Positions 16,978 through 25,271 of a stretch of 64,000 nt of DNA are shown piece by piece. The stretch lies in the NCBI RefSeq assembly GCF_000220705.2, contig NZ_CP023202.1, positions 6,602,501-6,666,500 of the forward strand, given 5' to 3'. Under the pieces are notes generated by a model. The model saw nothing but the letters and a program-made list of their open reading frames with translations. It had not been told where the DNA came from and did no database searches. Position numbers and translations under genes: made by a program. The DNA comes from Streptomyces xinghaiensis S187. Its GTDB lineage: Bacteria > Actinomycetota > Actinomycetes > Streptomycetales > Streptomycetaceae. The stretch's first letter is position 1; the number at the start of each line of letters is the position of its first letter.

Positions 16978-18324
16978 GTGCGGGATGTGGTGGAGGACCT
17001 GGAGCGCTGGTGGCGGGCCGGGGAGGCGGTCGGGATGGCCACCGTCGTGGCCACCTGGCGCTCGTCGCCCCGGCAGCCGGGCGCGACCATGCTGGTCGGC
17101 CCCGGCGGCACGGCCGTCGGCAGTGTGTCGGGCGGGTGCGTGGAGGCCGCGGTCCACGAGCTGGCGTCGGACGTGGCGGCCGGGGCGCCGCCGCTGCTCC
17201 AGTCCTACGGAGTCGCGGACGACGACGCCTTCGCCGTCGGGCTGACCTGCGGCGGCACCGTCGAACTGTTCGTCGAGCGCGTGGACCGGACGACGTTCCC
17301 GGAGCTCGGCGAGGCGGCCGAGGCCATCCGGGCGGGGGAGCCGGTGGCCGTGGTGACCTGCGTGGCCGCGGCCCGCACCGGCGGCGGCCACAGTGGCGCC
17401 ACCGCCACCGGTGGCAGCGCCGTTCGTCCGGACGGGGGCCCGGGAGGCGGCCCGGGCGCGGGGCCGGGAGACGGCCCGGACCCCGAGGGCCGCCTCGGCC
17501 GGCATCTGGTGGTCGGCCCCGGCCGCGTGACCGGCTCCCTCGGCAGCCCCGGGCTGGACGCCGCCGTCACCGCCGACGTCCGCGCGATGCTCGCCGCCGG
17601 GCGCGGCGGCACGCTGCGGTACGGGTACGACGGGCGGTGTCCCGGCGAGGAGCTGCGGCTCTTCGTGGCCGTCCACGCCCCGCCTCCCCGGCTGCTCGTC
17701 TTCGGCGCGGTCGACTTCGCCGCCGCCCTGTCCCGGATCGGGGCCTTTCTCGGCCACCGCGTCACCGTCTGCGACGCCCGCCCGGTCTTCGCCACCCGCC
17801 GCCGCTTCCCGGAGGCGGACGAGGTGGTGGTCGACTGGCCGGACCGCTATCTGCGCGCCGAGGCGGCGGCCGGGCGGGTGGATGAGCGCACGGCCGTCTG
17901 CGTCCTCACCCACGACCCCAAGTTCGACGTCCCGGTGCTCGAGACCGCGCTCCGCCTGCCGCTGGCGTACGTCGGCGCGATGGGCTCCCGCCGCACCCAC
18001 CGGGACCGCATGGACCGGCTGCGGGCGGCCGGCCTCACCGGGCCCGAACTCGCCCGGCTGGCCTCGCCCATCGGTCTCGACCTGGGTGCGCGCACCCCGG
18101 AGGAGACCGCCGTGAGCATCGCCGCCGAGATCATCGCCGACCGCGCGGGCGCCACCGGCAGCCGCCTCTCCGGCCTGACGGGCAGCATCCACGCCGCCGA
18201 ACCCGAACCCGGACCCGGGCCCGAACCCGTGGCCGCGGTGTCCCCGCCCGTCCCCGCTCCCGCCGCCGGGCCGCTGCCCGTCCCGCAGGGGCGGCCGGAC
18301 CCCGGGACCGGGCCGAAGGGCTGA
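16978..18324 (+). CDS. xdhC: XdhC/CoxI family molybdoenzyme maturation factor
   Basis: 448 residues. N-terminal XdhC/CoxI domain (about 1-95: VVATWRSSPRQPGATM, VGSVSGGCVE) and C-terminal Rossmann domain (about 230-390: LLVFGAVDFAAAL, YVGAMGSRRTH, IGLDLGARTPEETAVSIAAEI). Between them lies a Gly/Pro-rich stretch and a long Pro-rich tail follows. Family knowledge: XdhC/PaoD binds the sulfurated molybdenum cofactor and inserts it into xanthine-dehydrogenase-family enzymes. The partner is the divergent operon 12957-16911. GTG start with TGGAG seven bases upstream. The canonical GAGHVA of the Rossmann loop reads GAVDFA here, a variant seen in actinobacterial members. Confidence 0.88.
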   Translation: MRDVVEDLERWWRAGEAVGMATVVATWRSSPRQPGATMLVGPGGTAVGSVSGGCVEAAVHELASDVAAGAPPLLQSYGVADDDAFAVGLTCGGTVELFVERVDRTTFPELGEAAEAIRAGEPVAVVTCVAAARTGGGHSGATATGGSAVRPDGGPGGGPGAGPGDGPDPEGRLGRHLVVGPGRVTGSLGSPGLDAAVTADVRAMLAAGRGGTLRYGYDGRCPGEELRLFVAVHAPPPRLLVFGAVDFAAALSRIGAFLGHRVTVCDARPVFATRRRFPEADEVVVDWPDRYLRAEAAAGRVDERTAVCVLTHDPKFDVPVLETALRLPLAYVGAMGSRRTHRDRMDRLRAAGLTGPELARLASPIGLDLGARTPEETAVSIAAEIIADRAGATGSRLSGLTGSIHAAEPEPGPGPEPVAAVSPPVPAPAAGPLPVPQGRPDPGTGPKG

Positions 18325-18338
18325 CGAGGGCCGTCGGC

Positions 18339-18377
18339 CCGGGCGGGCCGGGGAACTGCCCGTGACCGGCCGCCCGG
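18339..18377 (+). terminator. Inverted repeat after xdhC
   Basis: Arms of 12-13 bp with one bulged G (18339-18351 and 18366-18377) starting 15 bases past the stop codon. Confidence 0.55.
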
Positions 18378-18731
18378 CGGGGGCGGCCCGGCCGTCCGCG
18401 GCGGCGCGGTGACGCCCCACGGGTTCCGGTCCGATTCCGTTCGCACACCATGTGACGACCGTGTGTGCGCAGGCAACATCTTGGTGCTACCTCCCGGCCC
18501 GGTGCAGACGTTCGATAGGGTCGGCGCCGCCGACTCTCCGAAGGTCCGCTTTTGCCTCGGAGCGTCGCCAACTTGCCTTCTTGGGGGCAATGTTGACGTT
18601 TTTCTTCCGAAAACCGGACCGGGAAGCAGGGGAAGCGTGGGGAACGTGACCGCCATGCCAGGGCACCTGCCGCCGTCTCCGGTCACCGGGGTTCCGTGTC
18701 CGCCGTCTCGTTCACCAGTTCAAGGACGTCC
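18378..18731 (+). promoter_or_regulatory. Upstream region of the conservon
   Basis: About 350 bases without a convincing gene. It contains a 7-bp inverted repeat CGCACAC-N14-GTGTGCG (18442-18469), and AT-richer runs around 18590-18620 including TTGACG and a GTTTTTC/GAAAAC dyad. These are the likely promoter and operator of cvnA-E; exact boxes cannot be assigned by eye. Confidence 0.4.
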
Positions 18732-20171
18732 ATGATCGAATCCCATCTCTTACCGGAGCTCTTCCTGGGGGGCGGTCTGGCCGCCGCCCTGGTGGCACTG
18801 GTGCTGCAGACCCGTGGCAAACACCGTCTGAAACAGGCCAAGGCCGCCGTGGAGGAGCGGAGCGAACAGGCGCGGCAGCGGGCCGAGCTGGAGCGGTACG
18901 CCAACCGGGCGGCGGAGTCGGAGGCCCGGCACCTCGTCGAACGGCGGCTGCCCGCCGTGGTCGACGTCGAGGCACGGGGCCATCCGGGTGTCGTCGTCCC
19001 CGGACTGCTGGAGCCCGACCTCAAGGGCACCCCGGTCGACAGCGCGTACAGCGCGGCCGAGGACCTCGTGCGGGAGGCCGTGGCGATCACCCGGGAGAGC
19101 ATCGGCCGGGACGCGCGCGCCGGGGTGCGGGGGATTGCCGACGAGGCGCAGACCTACCTCGTCCGGCTGCAGATGAAGATCGACGAGGAACTGGACAAGT
19201 ACCCGTCGGCCGGCGCCTATCACCAGAGCCTCACGGACATCGACCACTTCGCGACCCGCGCCCTGCACACCCTGCAGCGGCTGCGGATCCTCGCCGGCTC
19301 CTGGCCCGGCGTCCAGCGCGCCAACTGCACGTTCCGCGAAATCGTCGAGAGCGCCCGCGGCCGCATCGACGCCTACGACCGGGTCTCCTTCACCTATCTC
19401 CCGCGCACCGCCGAGCTGTTCGTCGAGGGCCGGGTGGTGGAGCCCGTCACCGTCGCCCTCACCGAACTGCTGAACAACGCCACCTCATACTCCAGCGACC
19501 GGGTGACGGTCTACGTCCAGGAGGTGCAGAGCGGCTTCAGCATCGTCGTCGAGGACACCGGCCTCGGCATGAACGTCTTCCAGCGCGAGGAAGCGGAGCG
19601 GCTGCTGCGCCGGAGCACCGTCATGGACGTCACGAACCTGCGCGACGAGCGGCAGCTCGGCTTCGCGATCGTGGGCCGCCTGGCCGGCGACTACGGGTTC
19701 CGCGCCGACGTCGGCGCCCCCTCCGCGGGCGGCGGGGTCAAGGCCGTGATCCTGGTGCCCAACGCGCTGATGGGGGACGCCCCGGAGGACACCGGAGCGG
19801 TGCACATCGGCCGGGACGCCCCGGCCGCCCCGGCCGCCCCGGCCGCCCCGGCCGGCGGAACCGCCGTCCGCCCGGAGGCAGCGGGACGCCCCCGGACCGG
19901 CGACACGCCGCCGGCCGAGGCGGCCCCGGCACCGGCCCCCGACCCCGCGGGCAGCCGGGGCATCGCCGCCGAGCCTCCGCTGTCCACCGACTCCGGCCTG
20001 CCGAAACGGCGCCGCCGTAGCCGTACCCGGACCCCGGAGGGCCCCTCCCAGGAGGCGGCCTCCGACACCACCGACCCCGACACCCTCGCTGCCGGCTTCG
20101 ACCAGATGCGACGCGCACTCAGCGCCGGATACGCCGCGCCCGACACCGGAGGAACCCCCACCGATGACTGA
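18732..20171 (+). CDS. cvnA: Conservon protein CvnA, membrane sensor histidine kinase-like ATPase
   Basis: 479 residues. One N-terminal membrane helix (about 8-26) is followed by a coiled region, a dimerisation segment with His172 (DIDHFATRAL), and a GHKL ATPase domain with N-box LTELLNNATSY (243-253) and G-box DTGLGM (275-280). The C-terminal 120 residues are disordered, with repeated Ala-Pro triplets and a basic cluster. CvnA proteins resemble histidine kinases but have no cognate response regulator; they are proposed to act as membrane receptors for the CvnB-C-D switch. ATG with AAGGA five bases upstream. First gene of an operon whose members overlap. Confidence 0.92.
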   Translation: MIESHLLPELFLGGGLAAALVALVLQTRGKHRLKQAKAAVEERSEQARQRAELERYANRAAESEARHLVERRLPAVVDVEARGHPGVVVPGLLEPDLKGTPVDSAYSAAEDLVREAVAITRESIGRDARAGVRGIADEAQTYLVRLQMKIDEELDKYPSAGAYHQSLTDIDHFATRALHTLQRLRILAGSWPGVQRANCTFREIVESARGRIDAYDRVSFTYLPRTAELFVEGRVVEPVTVALTELLNNATSYSSDRVTVYVQEVQSGFSIVVEDTGLGMNVFQREEAERLLRRSTVMDVTNLRDERQLGFAIVGRLAGDYGFRADVGAPSAGGGVKAVILVPNALMGDAPEDTGAVHIGRDAPAAPAAPAAPAGGTAVRPEAAGRPRTGDTPPAEAAPAPAPDPAGSRGIAAEPPLSTDSGLPKRRRRSRTRTPEGPSQEAASDTTDPDTLAAGFDQMRRALSAGYAAPDTGGTPTDD

Positions 20172-20610
20172 GCACACCGCCGACACCGTGGACATGACCT
20201 GGGCCCTCAACGAACTCGCCAGGGAGCGCGGGATCGTGAACGTCCTGCTGTTCACCTCCGACGGCCTGCTGCTGGCCGCCTCCGACGGTCTCTCCCGGGA
20301 GGACGCGGAGCGCGCCTGCGCCGCCTTCTCCGGCATGAAGGCGCTCAACCAGGACCTCTCCGGCTTCTGCGGCCAGGCCGACGGCGACGGCGACGGGCGG
20401 CTGACGTGGCGGCACATCGTCAGCGACATGAAGGACCACACCGTCCTCGTCTTCGCCGCCGGTCGGCGCACCGGCGTCGGCGTCTCGGTGCGGGGGGACT
20501 CCATGAGCCAGGAGGTGGCGGTGGCCATCACCGCCACCATGAAGATGATCAGAGGGCTGCGCCCGGTGCTGGAAGCCCGGGAACGGCCGGCCCCGGCCGG
20601 CACCTCATGA
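20164..20610 (+). CDS. cvnB: Conservon protein CvnB, roadblock/LC7 domain
   Basis: 148 residues, one roadblock/LC7 domain (ALNELARERGIVNVLLFTSDGLLLAASDGLS ... GVGVSVRGDSMSQEVAVAIT read in short motifs). Family members bind small GTPases of the MglA/CvnD class and act as scaffolds or GTPase-activating partners. The start lies eight bases inside the end of cvnA and the stop overlaps the cvnC ATG, indicating translational coupling. Confidence 0.92.
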   Translation: MTEHTADTVDMTWALNELARERGIVNVLLFTSDGLLLAASDGLSREDAERACAAFSGMKALNQDLSGFCGQADGDGDGRLTWRHIVSDMKDHTVLVFAAGRRTGVGVSVRGDSMSQEVAVAITATMKMIRGLRPVLEARERPAPAGTS

Positions 20611-20963
20611 CGCCGCCCGCGCACCGCCGCCGGGGGATGGTGCGGTCCTACACCGTCACCGGCGGTCGCGCCACCCCCTCCCGTACCAGCCTCGACGAGG
20701 CGACGCTGCTCATCGCCGACCACAAGATGCCCCTGACCGGTCTGAACCCCCACGCGCACCGGGTGATGGACCTCTGTCTGCCCGGAGTGCTCTCCGTGGC
20801 GGAGGTCGGCCACCACCTGCAACTCCCGGGCGCGGTCACCAAGGTGATCGTCTCCGGGCTGGTGGACAGCGGCCACCTGGTCGCCCGCTCACCCGTTCCC
20901 GCCGCTCAGCAGCACGACATGGCACTGCTGGAGAGGATCCTGGATGCACTCCACGCGCTCTGA
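20607..20963 (+). CDS. cvnC: Conservon protein CvnC, DUF742
   Basis: 118 residues of DUF742. Typical features are MVRSYTVTGGRA, a winged-helix-like centre (CLPGVLSVAEVGHHLQLP, GAVTKVIVSGLVDSGHL) and a C-terminal LLERILDALHAL. The start ATG shares ATGA with the cvnB stop; the end overlaps cvnD by 20 bases. It is thought to join CvnA, CvnB and CvnD into one complex at the membrane; its biochemical action is not established. Confidence 0.92.
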   Translation: MTPPAHRRRGMVRSYTVTGGRATPSRTSLDEATLLIADHKMPLTGLNPHAHRVMDLCLPGVLSVAEVGHHLQLPGAVTKVIVSGLVDSGHLVARSPVPAAQQHDMALLERILDALHAL

Positions 20964-21537
20964 CCGCTATCTGCCCGCCGGTGCCCAGTCGGTGAAGATC
21001 ATCGTGCTGGGGCCCTTCGCCGTCGGCAAGACCACCTACGTCGGCTCGGTGTCGGAGATCCGGCCGATGCGCACCGAGGAGCGCATGACCCGGGCCGGCG
21101 AACTCGTGGACGACCTGCGGGGGATGGAGGGCAAGGACACCACCACCGTCGCCATGGACTTCGGCCGGCTCACCCTCACCGAGGACATCGTCCTCTACCT
21201 CTTCGGCGCCCCCGGCCAGCCCCGCTTCCAGTCCATGGTGCGCTCGCTGATGGAGGGCGCGCTCGGCGGACTCGTGCTGGCCGACACCCGGCGGCTCGAC
21301 CAGAGCTTCGACTCCATCGACCTGCTGGAGGACACCGGGCTGCCCTACACCGTCGCCGTCAACGAGTTCGACGGCGCCCCGGTGTACAGCGACGCCGAAC
21401 TGCGCGACGCACTCAGCATGGACGAGGACACGCCGCTGGTCCGGCTGGACGCCCGCCTCCGCGACTCGGCCAAGCAGGGCCTCATCTCCCTCGTCACCCA
21501 GATCCTCCGCCGCCCCAGCCTGGAGCCCGCCCGATGA
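20944..21537 (+). CDS. cvnD: Conservon protein CvnD, small Ras-like GTPase
   Basis: 197 residues. P-loop GPFAVGKTT (23-31), switch-II motif FGAPGQ (87-92) and base-recognition loop NEFD (140-143), where the canonical Lys of NKxD is Glu-Phe; this substitution is normal for conservon GTPases. It would bind and hydrolyse GTP and switch the conservon complex. No lipid attachment signal. It overlaps cvnC by 20 bases and the P450 gene by four. Confidence 0.92.
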   Translation: MHSTRSDRYLPAGAQSVKIIVLGPFAVGKTTYVGSVSEIRPMRTEERMTRAGELVDDLRGMEGKDTTTVAMDFGRLTLTEDIVLYLFGAPGQPRFQSMVRSLMEGALGGLVLADTRRLDQSFDSIDLLEDTGLPYTVAVNEFDGAPVYSDAELRDALSMDEDTPLVRLDARLRDSAKQGLISLVTQILRRPSLEPAR

Positions 21538-22769
21538 ACCGGCCGTCAACCCCCCGCTGCCCCGTGCTGCACGGCGCGGACTTCGCGGCCCGCCCGCAGG
21601 ACGCCTACGACGCCCTGCGGGAGACCGCGCCGGTCGCCTGGGCGGAGATCGCCGACGGGGTGCACGCCCTGGTCGTCACCGGTCACCGCGCCGCGATCGA
21701 CCTGCTCAACGACACCGAGACCTACGCCAAGGACTCCCGCGCCTGGGCGGCTCTGCAGCAGGGGCAGGTCCCGCCGGACAGCCCCGTCCTCGCCCTGATG
21801 GCCTGGCGCCCCAGCCTGCTCTACGCGGACGGGGAGCGGCACGAGCGCCTCCGCCGGGCCATGGACGACTGCCTCGCCCGGATCAGCCCGCACCAGCTCC
21901 GGGAGACCACCCGCGCCCACTCCGCCGCGCTGGTGGCCCGCTTCGCCCCGGACGGGCGGGCGGACCTGATGACCGGGTTCGCGGACATGGTGCCGCTGCT
22001 GGTCTTCGCCGACATCCTCGGCTGCCCGCCGGAGTTCTCCAACCGGATGGTCACCGCCTGCCAGGGCATGATCAACGCCGGACCGGAGGCGGGCCGCGCC
22101 GCGGCCGACCTGGCCGCCTGCCTGGCGGAGCTCCGGGAGCTCAAGAAGGCATACCCGGGGCAGGACTTCACCTCCTGGCTGCTCGCCCACCCCAGCGGCC
22201 TCACCGACGACGAGATCCTGCACCAGCTCGTCGTGGCCGTCGGTGCGGGCACCATCCCCACCGCCGCCTGGATCGCCCACGGCCTGCGGCTCCTGCTCAG
22301 CGACGACCGCTACGCCGGCGACCTCACCGGTGGCGCCGTCACCGTCGGCCGCGCCCTGGAGAAGGCGCTGTGGACCCACTCGCCCATGGCCAACTTCTCG
22401 GTGCACTTCGCCCGGTACCCCACCCAGCTGCACGGGGTGCCGATCCCGCCGGGCGTGCCCATCCTCATCAGCCACGCCGCCGCCAACACGGACCCGGCCC
22501 TCGCCGGCCTCGGCTACGAGAACCGCTCCCACCTGGCATGGTCCGCCGGACCGCACCGCTGCCCGGCCACCGGCCAGGCCACGGTCGTCGCGCGGACCGC
22601 CATCGAGACCGTCCTCGACCGGCTCTGGGACCTGGAGCTGGCCGAGGGCCCCGTGCCCAACCGGAACGGACCGTTCCACCAGTGCCCCGCCTCGATGCAC
22701 GTCACCTTCCGGCCGCAGCCGGAAGACGTACCGATACCTGCCGCCACGTCCTCAGGAGGTACCGCGTGA
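21534..22769 (+). CDS. cvnE: Conservon cytochrome P450 CvnE, CYP157-like, lacking the EXXR motif
   Basis: 411 residues. The heme-binding Cys343 is in WSAGPHRCPA. The K-helix position that normally reads EXXR is E276-K-A-L-W280, so the conserved Arg is Trp. This matches the known CYP157 exception, in which CYP157C1 has EQSLW instead of EXXR. The I-helix reads VGAGTIPTA and also lacks the usual acid-alcohol pair for oxygen activation. Family knowledge: CYP157 genes sit in conservons beside CYP154 genes. A classical monooxygenase role is doubtful; it may be a heme sensor or bind a ligand. ATG overlaps the cvnD stop. Confidence 0.9.
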   Translation: MNRPSTPRCPVLHGADFAARPQDAYDALRETAPVAWAEIADGVHALVVTGHRAAIDLLNDTETYAKDSRAWAALQQGQVPPDSPVLALMAWRPSLLYADGERHERLRRAMDDCLARISPHQLRETTRAHSAALVARFAPDGRADLMTGFADMVPLLVFADILGCPPEFSNRMVTACQGMINAGPEAGRAAADLAACLAELRELKKAYPGQDFTSWLLAHPSGLTDDEILHQLVVAVGAGTIPTAAWIAHGLRLLLSDDRYAGDLTGGAVTVGRALEKALWTHSPMANFSVHFARYPTQLHGVPIPPGVPILISHAAANTDPALAGLGYENRSHLAWSAGPHRCPATGQATVVARTAIETVLDRLWDLELAEGPVPNRNGPFHQCPASMHVTFRPQPEDVPIPAATSSGGTA

Positions 22770-24070
22770 CCAGCACCCCCGTCAGCACCCCGCCCGACGG
22801 CACCGCGACCGCCGGCCCGGCCGCGTCCGCCCCCGTCACCCTCGACACCAGCGGCAGCCGGCTCTACGCCCAGACCGACGGCCTCCGCGAGGCCGGGCCC
22901 GCCACCCGGGTCCGGCTGCCCGGCGGCCTCACCGCCTGGTCCGTCACCCGCGGGGAGGTGGCCAAGCTGCTGCTGACCCACCCGCACATATCCAAGGACG
23001 CCCGCAAGAGCTGGCCCGGGTACCGGCCCGGCTCCCATCCGTGGCTGGCCTCCTGGGTGGACGTCGTCTCCATGTTCACCAGCGACGGCGACGACCACAA
23101 ACGGCTCCGCTCCCTCGTCGGCAAGGCGTTCACCCCGCGCCGGATCGAGGCCATGCGCCCGGCGGTCGAGGCCGTCGTCACCGGCCTCCTGGACGAACTG
23201 GAGGCGGCGGCCCCGGGCGGGAACCCCGTGGTGGACCTCCGCGCCCGCTTCTCCTACCCGGTGCCCACCCGCGTGATCTGCGACCTGTTCGGTGTGCCCG
23301 CCGGGCAGCGCCCCGAGATGCTCCGCGTCATCGACGCCGTGCTCGACACCAGCGCCACCGCCGAGCAGGCCATGGCCACCCGCCGCGACCTGTTCGCCGC
23401 GATGCACCACCTCATCGGCAGCAAGCGCGACGGGCCGGCCGAGGACATGACCGGCCTCCTCCTCGCGGCCCACGAGGAGGACGGCGACCAGCTCAGCGAG
23501 GAGGAGCTGGTCTCCACCCTGATCCTGATGATCGGCGCCGGCAGCGAGACCGCCGTCTCCCTCATCGACCACGCCGTCGAGGCGATGCTCACCCACCCCG
23601 GCCAGCTCGCCACCGTGCTCGCCGATCCCGGCCGCTGGGACGACGTGATCGAGGAGAGCCTGCGCCTGCACCCCCCGATCATGCATCTGCCGCTGCGCTA
23701 CGCCACCGCCGACATCGACCTCGGCGAGGGCGTCACCCTCCGCGCCGGCGACCTCGTCCTCATCGCGTTCGGCGCCCACGGCCGGGACCCGGACCTCCAC
23801 GACCGGCGGGACGCCTTCGACATCGACCGCGAGGACAAGCAGCACCTGGCCTTCGGCCACGGCGTCCACTTCTGCCTCGGCGCGCCCCTGGCCCGGCTGG
23901 AGGGCCGGATCGCCCTGCCCGCCCTCTTCGAGCGCTTCCCCGGGCTGAGCCTCGCCTGCGAGCCGGGGGACCTGCGGCCGCAGCCCTCCTTCATCGGCAA
24001 CGACTACCGGGAACTCCCGGTCCGCCTGCGCGGAGCCGGGGATCCGGCTCCGGAGGCCGCCGCGGGCTGA
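22766..24070 (+). CDS. Cytochrome P450, CYP154-like, last gene of the conservon
   Basis: 434 residues with an intact catalytic set: I-helix AGSET (258-262), K-helix ESLR (297-300) and heme loop FGHGVHFCLGAP with Cys370. It therefore should be an active monooxygenase, in contrast to the preceding P450. GTG start overlaps the cvnE stop (GTGA) and AGGAGG lies eight bases upstream. The CYP157-CYP154 pairing inside a conservon is a known arrangement in Streptomyces. No ferredoxin or ferredoxin reductase is encoded nearby, so electrons must come from elsewhere. Substrate unknown. Confidence 0.9.
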   Translation: MTSTPVSTPPDGTATAGPAASAPVTLDTSGSRLYAQTDGLREAGPATRVRLPGGLTAWSVTRGEVAKLLLTHPHISKDARKSWPGYRPGSHPWLASWVDVVSMFTSDGDDHKRLRSLVGKAFTPRRIEAMRPAVEAVVTGLLDELEAAAPGGNPVVDLRARFSYPVPTRVICDLFGVPAGQRPEMLRVIDAVLDTSATAEQAMATRRDLFAAMHHLIGSKRDGPAEDMTGLLLAAHEEDGDQLSEEELVSTLILMIGAGSETAVSLIDHAVEAMLTHPGQLATVLADPGRWDDVIEESLRLHPPIMHLPLRYATADIDLGEGVTLRAGDLVLIAFGAHGRDPDLHDRRDAFDIDREDKQHLAFGHGVHFCLGAPLARLEGRIALPALFERFPGLSLACEPGDLRPQPSFIGNDYRELPVRLRGAGDPAPEAAAG

Positions 24071-24096
24071 ACCCGCCCGCCGATCCGCCCTCCACG

Positions 24097-24127
24097 CCCC
24101 GGCCCCCGGTTCCGCCGGGGGCCGGGG
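24097..24127. terminator. Bidirectional terminator between the conservon and laccase genes
   Basis: Perfect 13-bp GC-only arms (24097-24109 and 24115-24127) with a 5-base loop, placed between the two convergent stop codons. Confidence 0.75.
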
Positions 24128-24132
24128 GCCGG

Positions 24133-25131
24133 TCAGTGCCCGTGCCCCGGATCGTGGTCCGGGAGGGAACCGTCCTCCTCCGTCACCAGGAAGAGCCCCG
24201 CCATCCCCATGTCCGCGTGGCTCTGGACGTGGCAGTGGTACATCCAGGCCCCGGCGCCCACGCCCTCGCCCGCGATCACCTGGAAGCCGAAGGAGTCCGC
24301 CGGGCCCGTGATCTTGTTGTCGATGACGGGGGTGTGGTCGTCGGGGCCGGCGAGCAGCCCCGTGCGGTTGTCGGCCCAGCGGTGCCCGTGCAGATGGAAC
24401 GTGTGGTAGTACTCGCCGTGCGTGATCGAGACGAACTCGACCCGCTCGCCGATCTTCGCGGTGATGTCGTACGGGTCGTCGGCGGCGCGGTTGTTGACCG
24501 TCATGTCGTTGAAGACGATGGTGAACTGCTTGTCCGGCAGGACGTCCCCCGCGCGGCGCACGATCAGCGGGCCGTAGAGGCCCTTGCGGACGCCGGCCGT
24601 GCCGTGGACGGTGCCGACCGCGTGGTCGTGGTAGTGCCAGTAGCCGGCGCTGCCCGGGTTCCAGGTGCCGTCCGCGCGGCGGCCCGGTTCATGGGTGCGC
24701 CAGGTGTAGGTGCGCCGCTCGCCCGGCGCCACGGTGCTTCTGCTCAGCGGGGAGCCGTCGCTGCCGAACTCGTAGTCCACGCCGTGCGGGTGGAGGCTGA
24801 GGGTGACATCCGCCAGGTTCACCAGCTCGATGTGCAGGGTGTCGCCCTCGGTCATCTCCAGCAGCGGGCCGGGGATCGCCGCCTTGCCCGGCTTGAGGCC
24901 GTAGCCCAGCTGCCCGCCGGGGAGGTTCTCCGCGTAGAGGGTCAGATGACGGACCTCGCCGCCGGCCTTCGCGGTGGCCGCGTTCCGTAACGCCGGCCTG
25001 CCGGGCCGCGCGGCCGCGGCCGCGGTGGGGGTGAGGGCCGCCGGGGCGGCCAGCGCGGCCGCGGCGACGCCGCCGGTGAACGACCGCCGTGAGAAGAAGC
25101 GCCGCGCCGTGGTGCCGCCTGTCTCGGTCAT
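24133..25131 (-). CDS. Two-domain multicopper oxidase (small laccase type)
   Basis: 332 residues. A Tat-type signal (RRFFSRRSF at 10-18, then an Ala-rich hydrophobic stretch) leads to two cupredoxin domains, the size of the trimeric small laccases. Copper ligands are complete: H114/H116, the HYHDH cluster at 166-170, HTFHLHGH at 243-250, and HCHVQSHADMGM where C300, H305 and M310 bind type 1 copper. It oxidises phenols or related compounds and reduces O2 to water outside the cell. ATG with AAGGAG eight bases upstream. The TnpB element begins about 20 bases upstream of its start and separates it from its original promoter region. Confidence 0.93.
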   Translation of the reverse strand: MTETGGTTARRFFSRRSFTGGVAAAALAAPAALTPTAAAAARPGRPALRNAATAKAGGEVRHLTLYAENLPGGQLGYGLKPGKAAIPGPLLEMTEGDTLHIELVNLADVTLSLHPHGVDYEFGSDGSPLSRSTVAPGERRTYTWRTHEPGRRADGTWNPGSAGYWHYHDHAVGTVHGTAGVRKGLYGPLIVRRAGDVLPDKQFTIVFNDMTVNNRAADDPYDITAKIGERVEFVSITHGEYYHTFHLHGHRWADNRTGLLAGPDDHTPVIDNKITGPADSFGFQVIAGEGVGAGAWMYHCHVQSHADMGMAGLFLVTEEDGSLPDHDPGHGH

Positions 25132-25152
25132 CGCAAACTCCTTGCGTGGATA

Positions 25153-25172
25153 CCCCCGGCTTCAGCCGGGGG
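25153..25172. repeat. Left-end hairpin of the TnpB element
   Basis: Perfect 8-bp stem with TTCA loop, then GAGGAAACG. It has the same orientation and loop as the right-end hairpin, so it looks like a second copy of the right-end motif, not a distinct left end. On the minus strand it lies just upstream of the laccase ribosome site. Confidence 0.6.
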
Positions 25173-25271
25173 AGGAAACGCATCCCGTGCCCGGCGCCGC
25201 GCAGCGGCGGAGCACGCTGCCCCACCTACCCAACACGCCTCGCTGACACGGGAGCTGATAGAATGTGAGGC

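Noticed and set aside
18732..24070. Natural-product cluster suggested by two P450 genes
   Set aside because: The P450s belong to a conservon; no synthase, tailoring or transporter genes accompany them.
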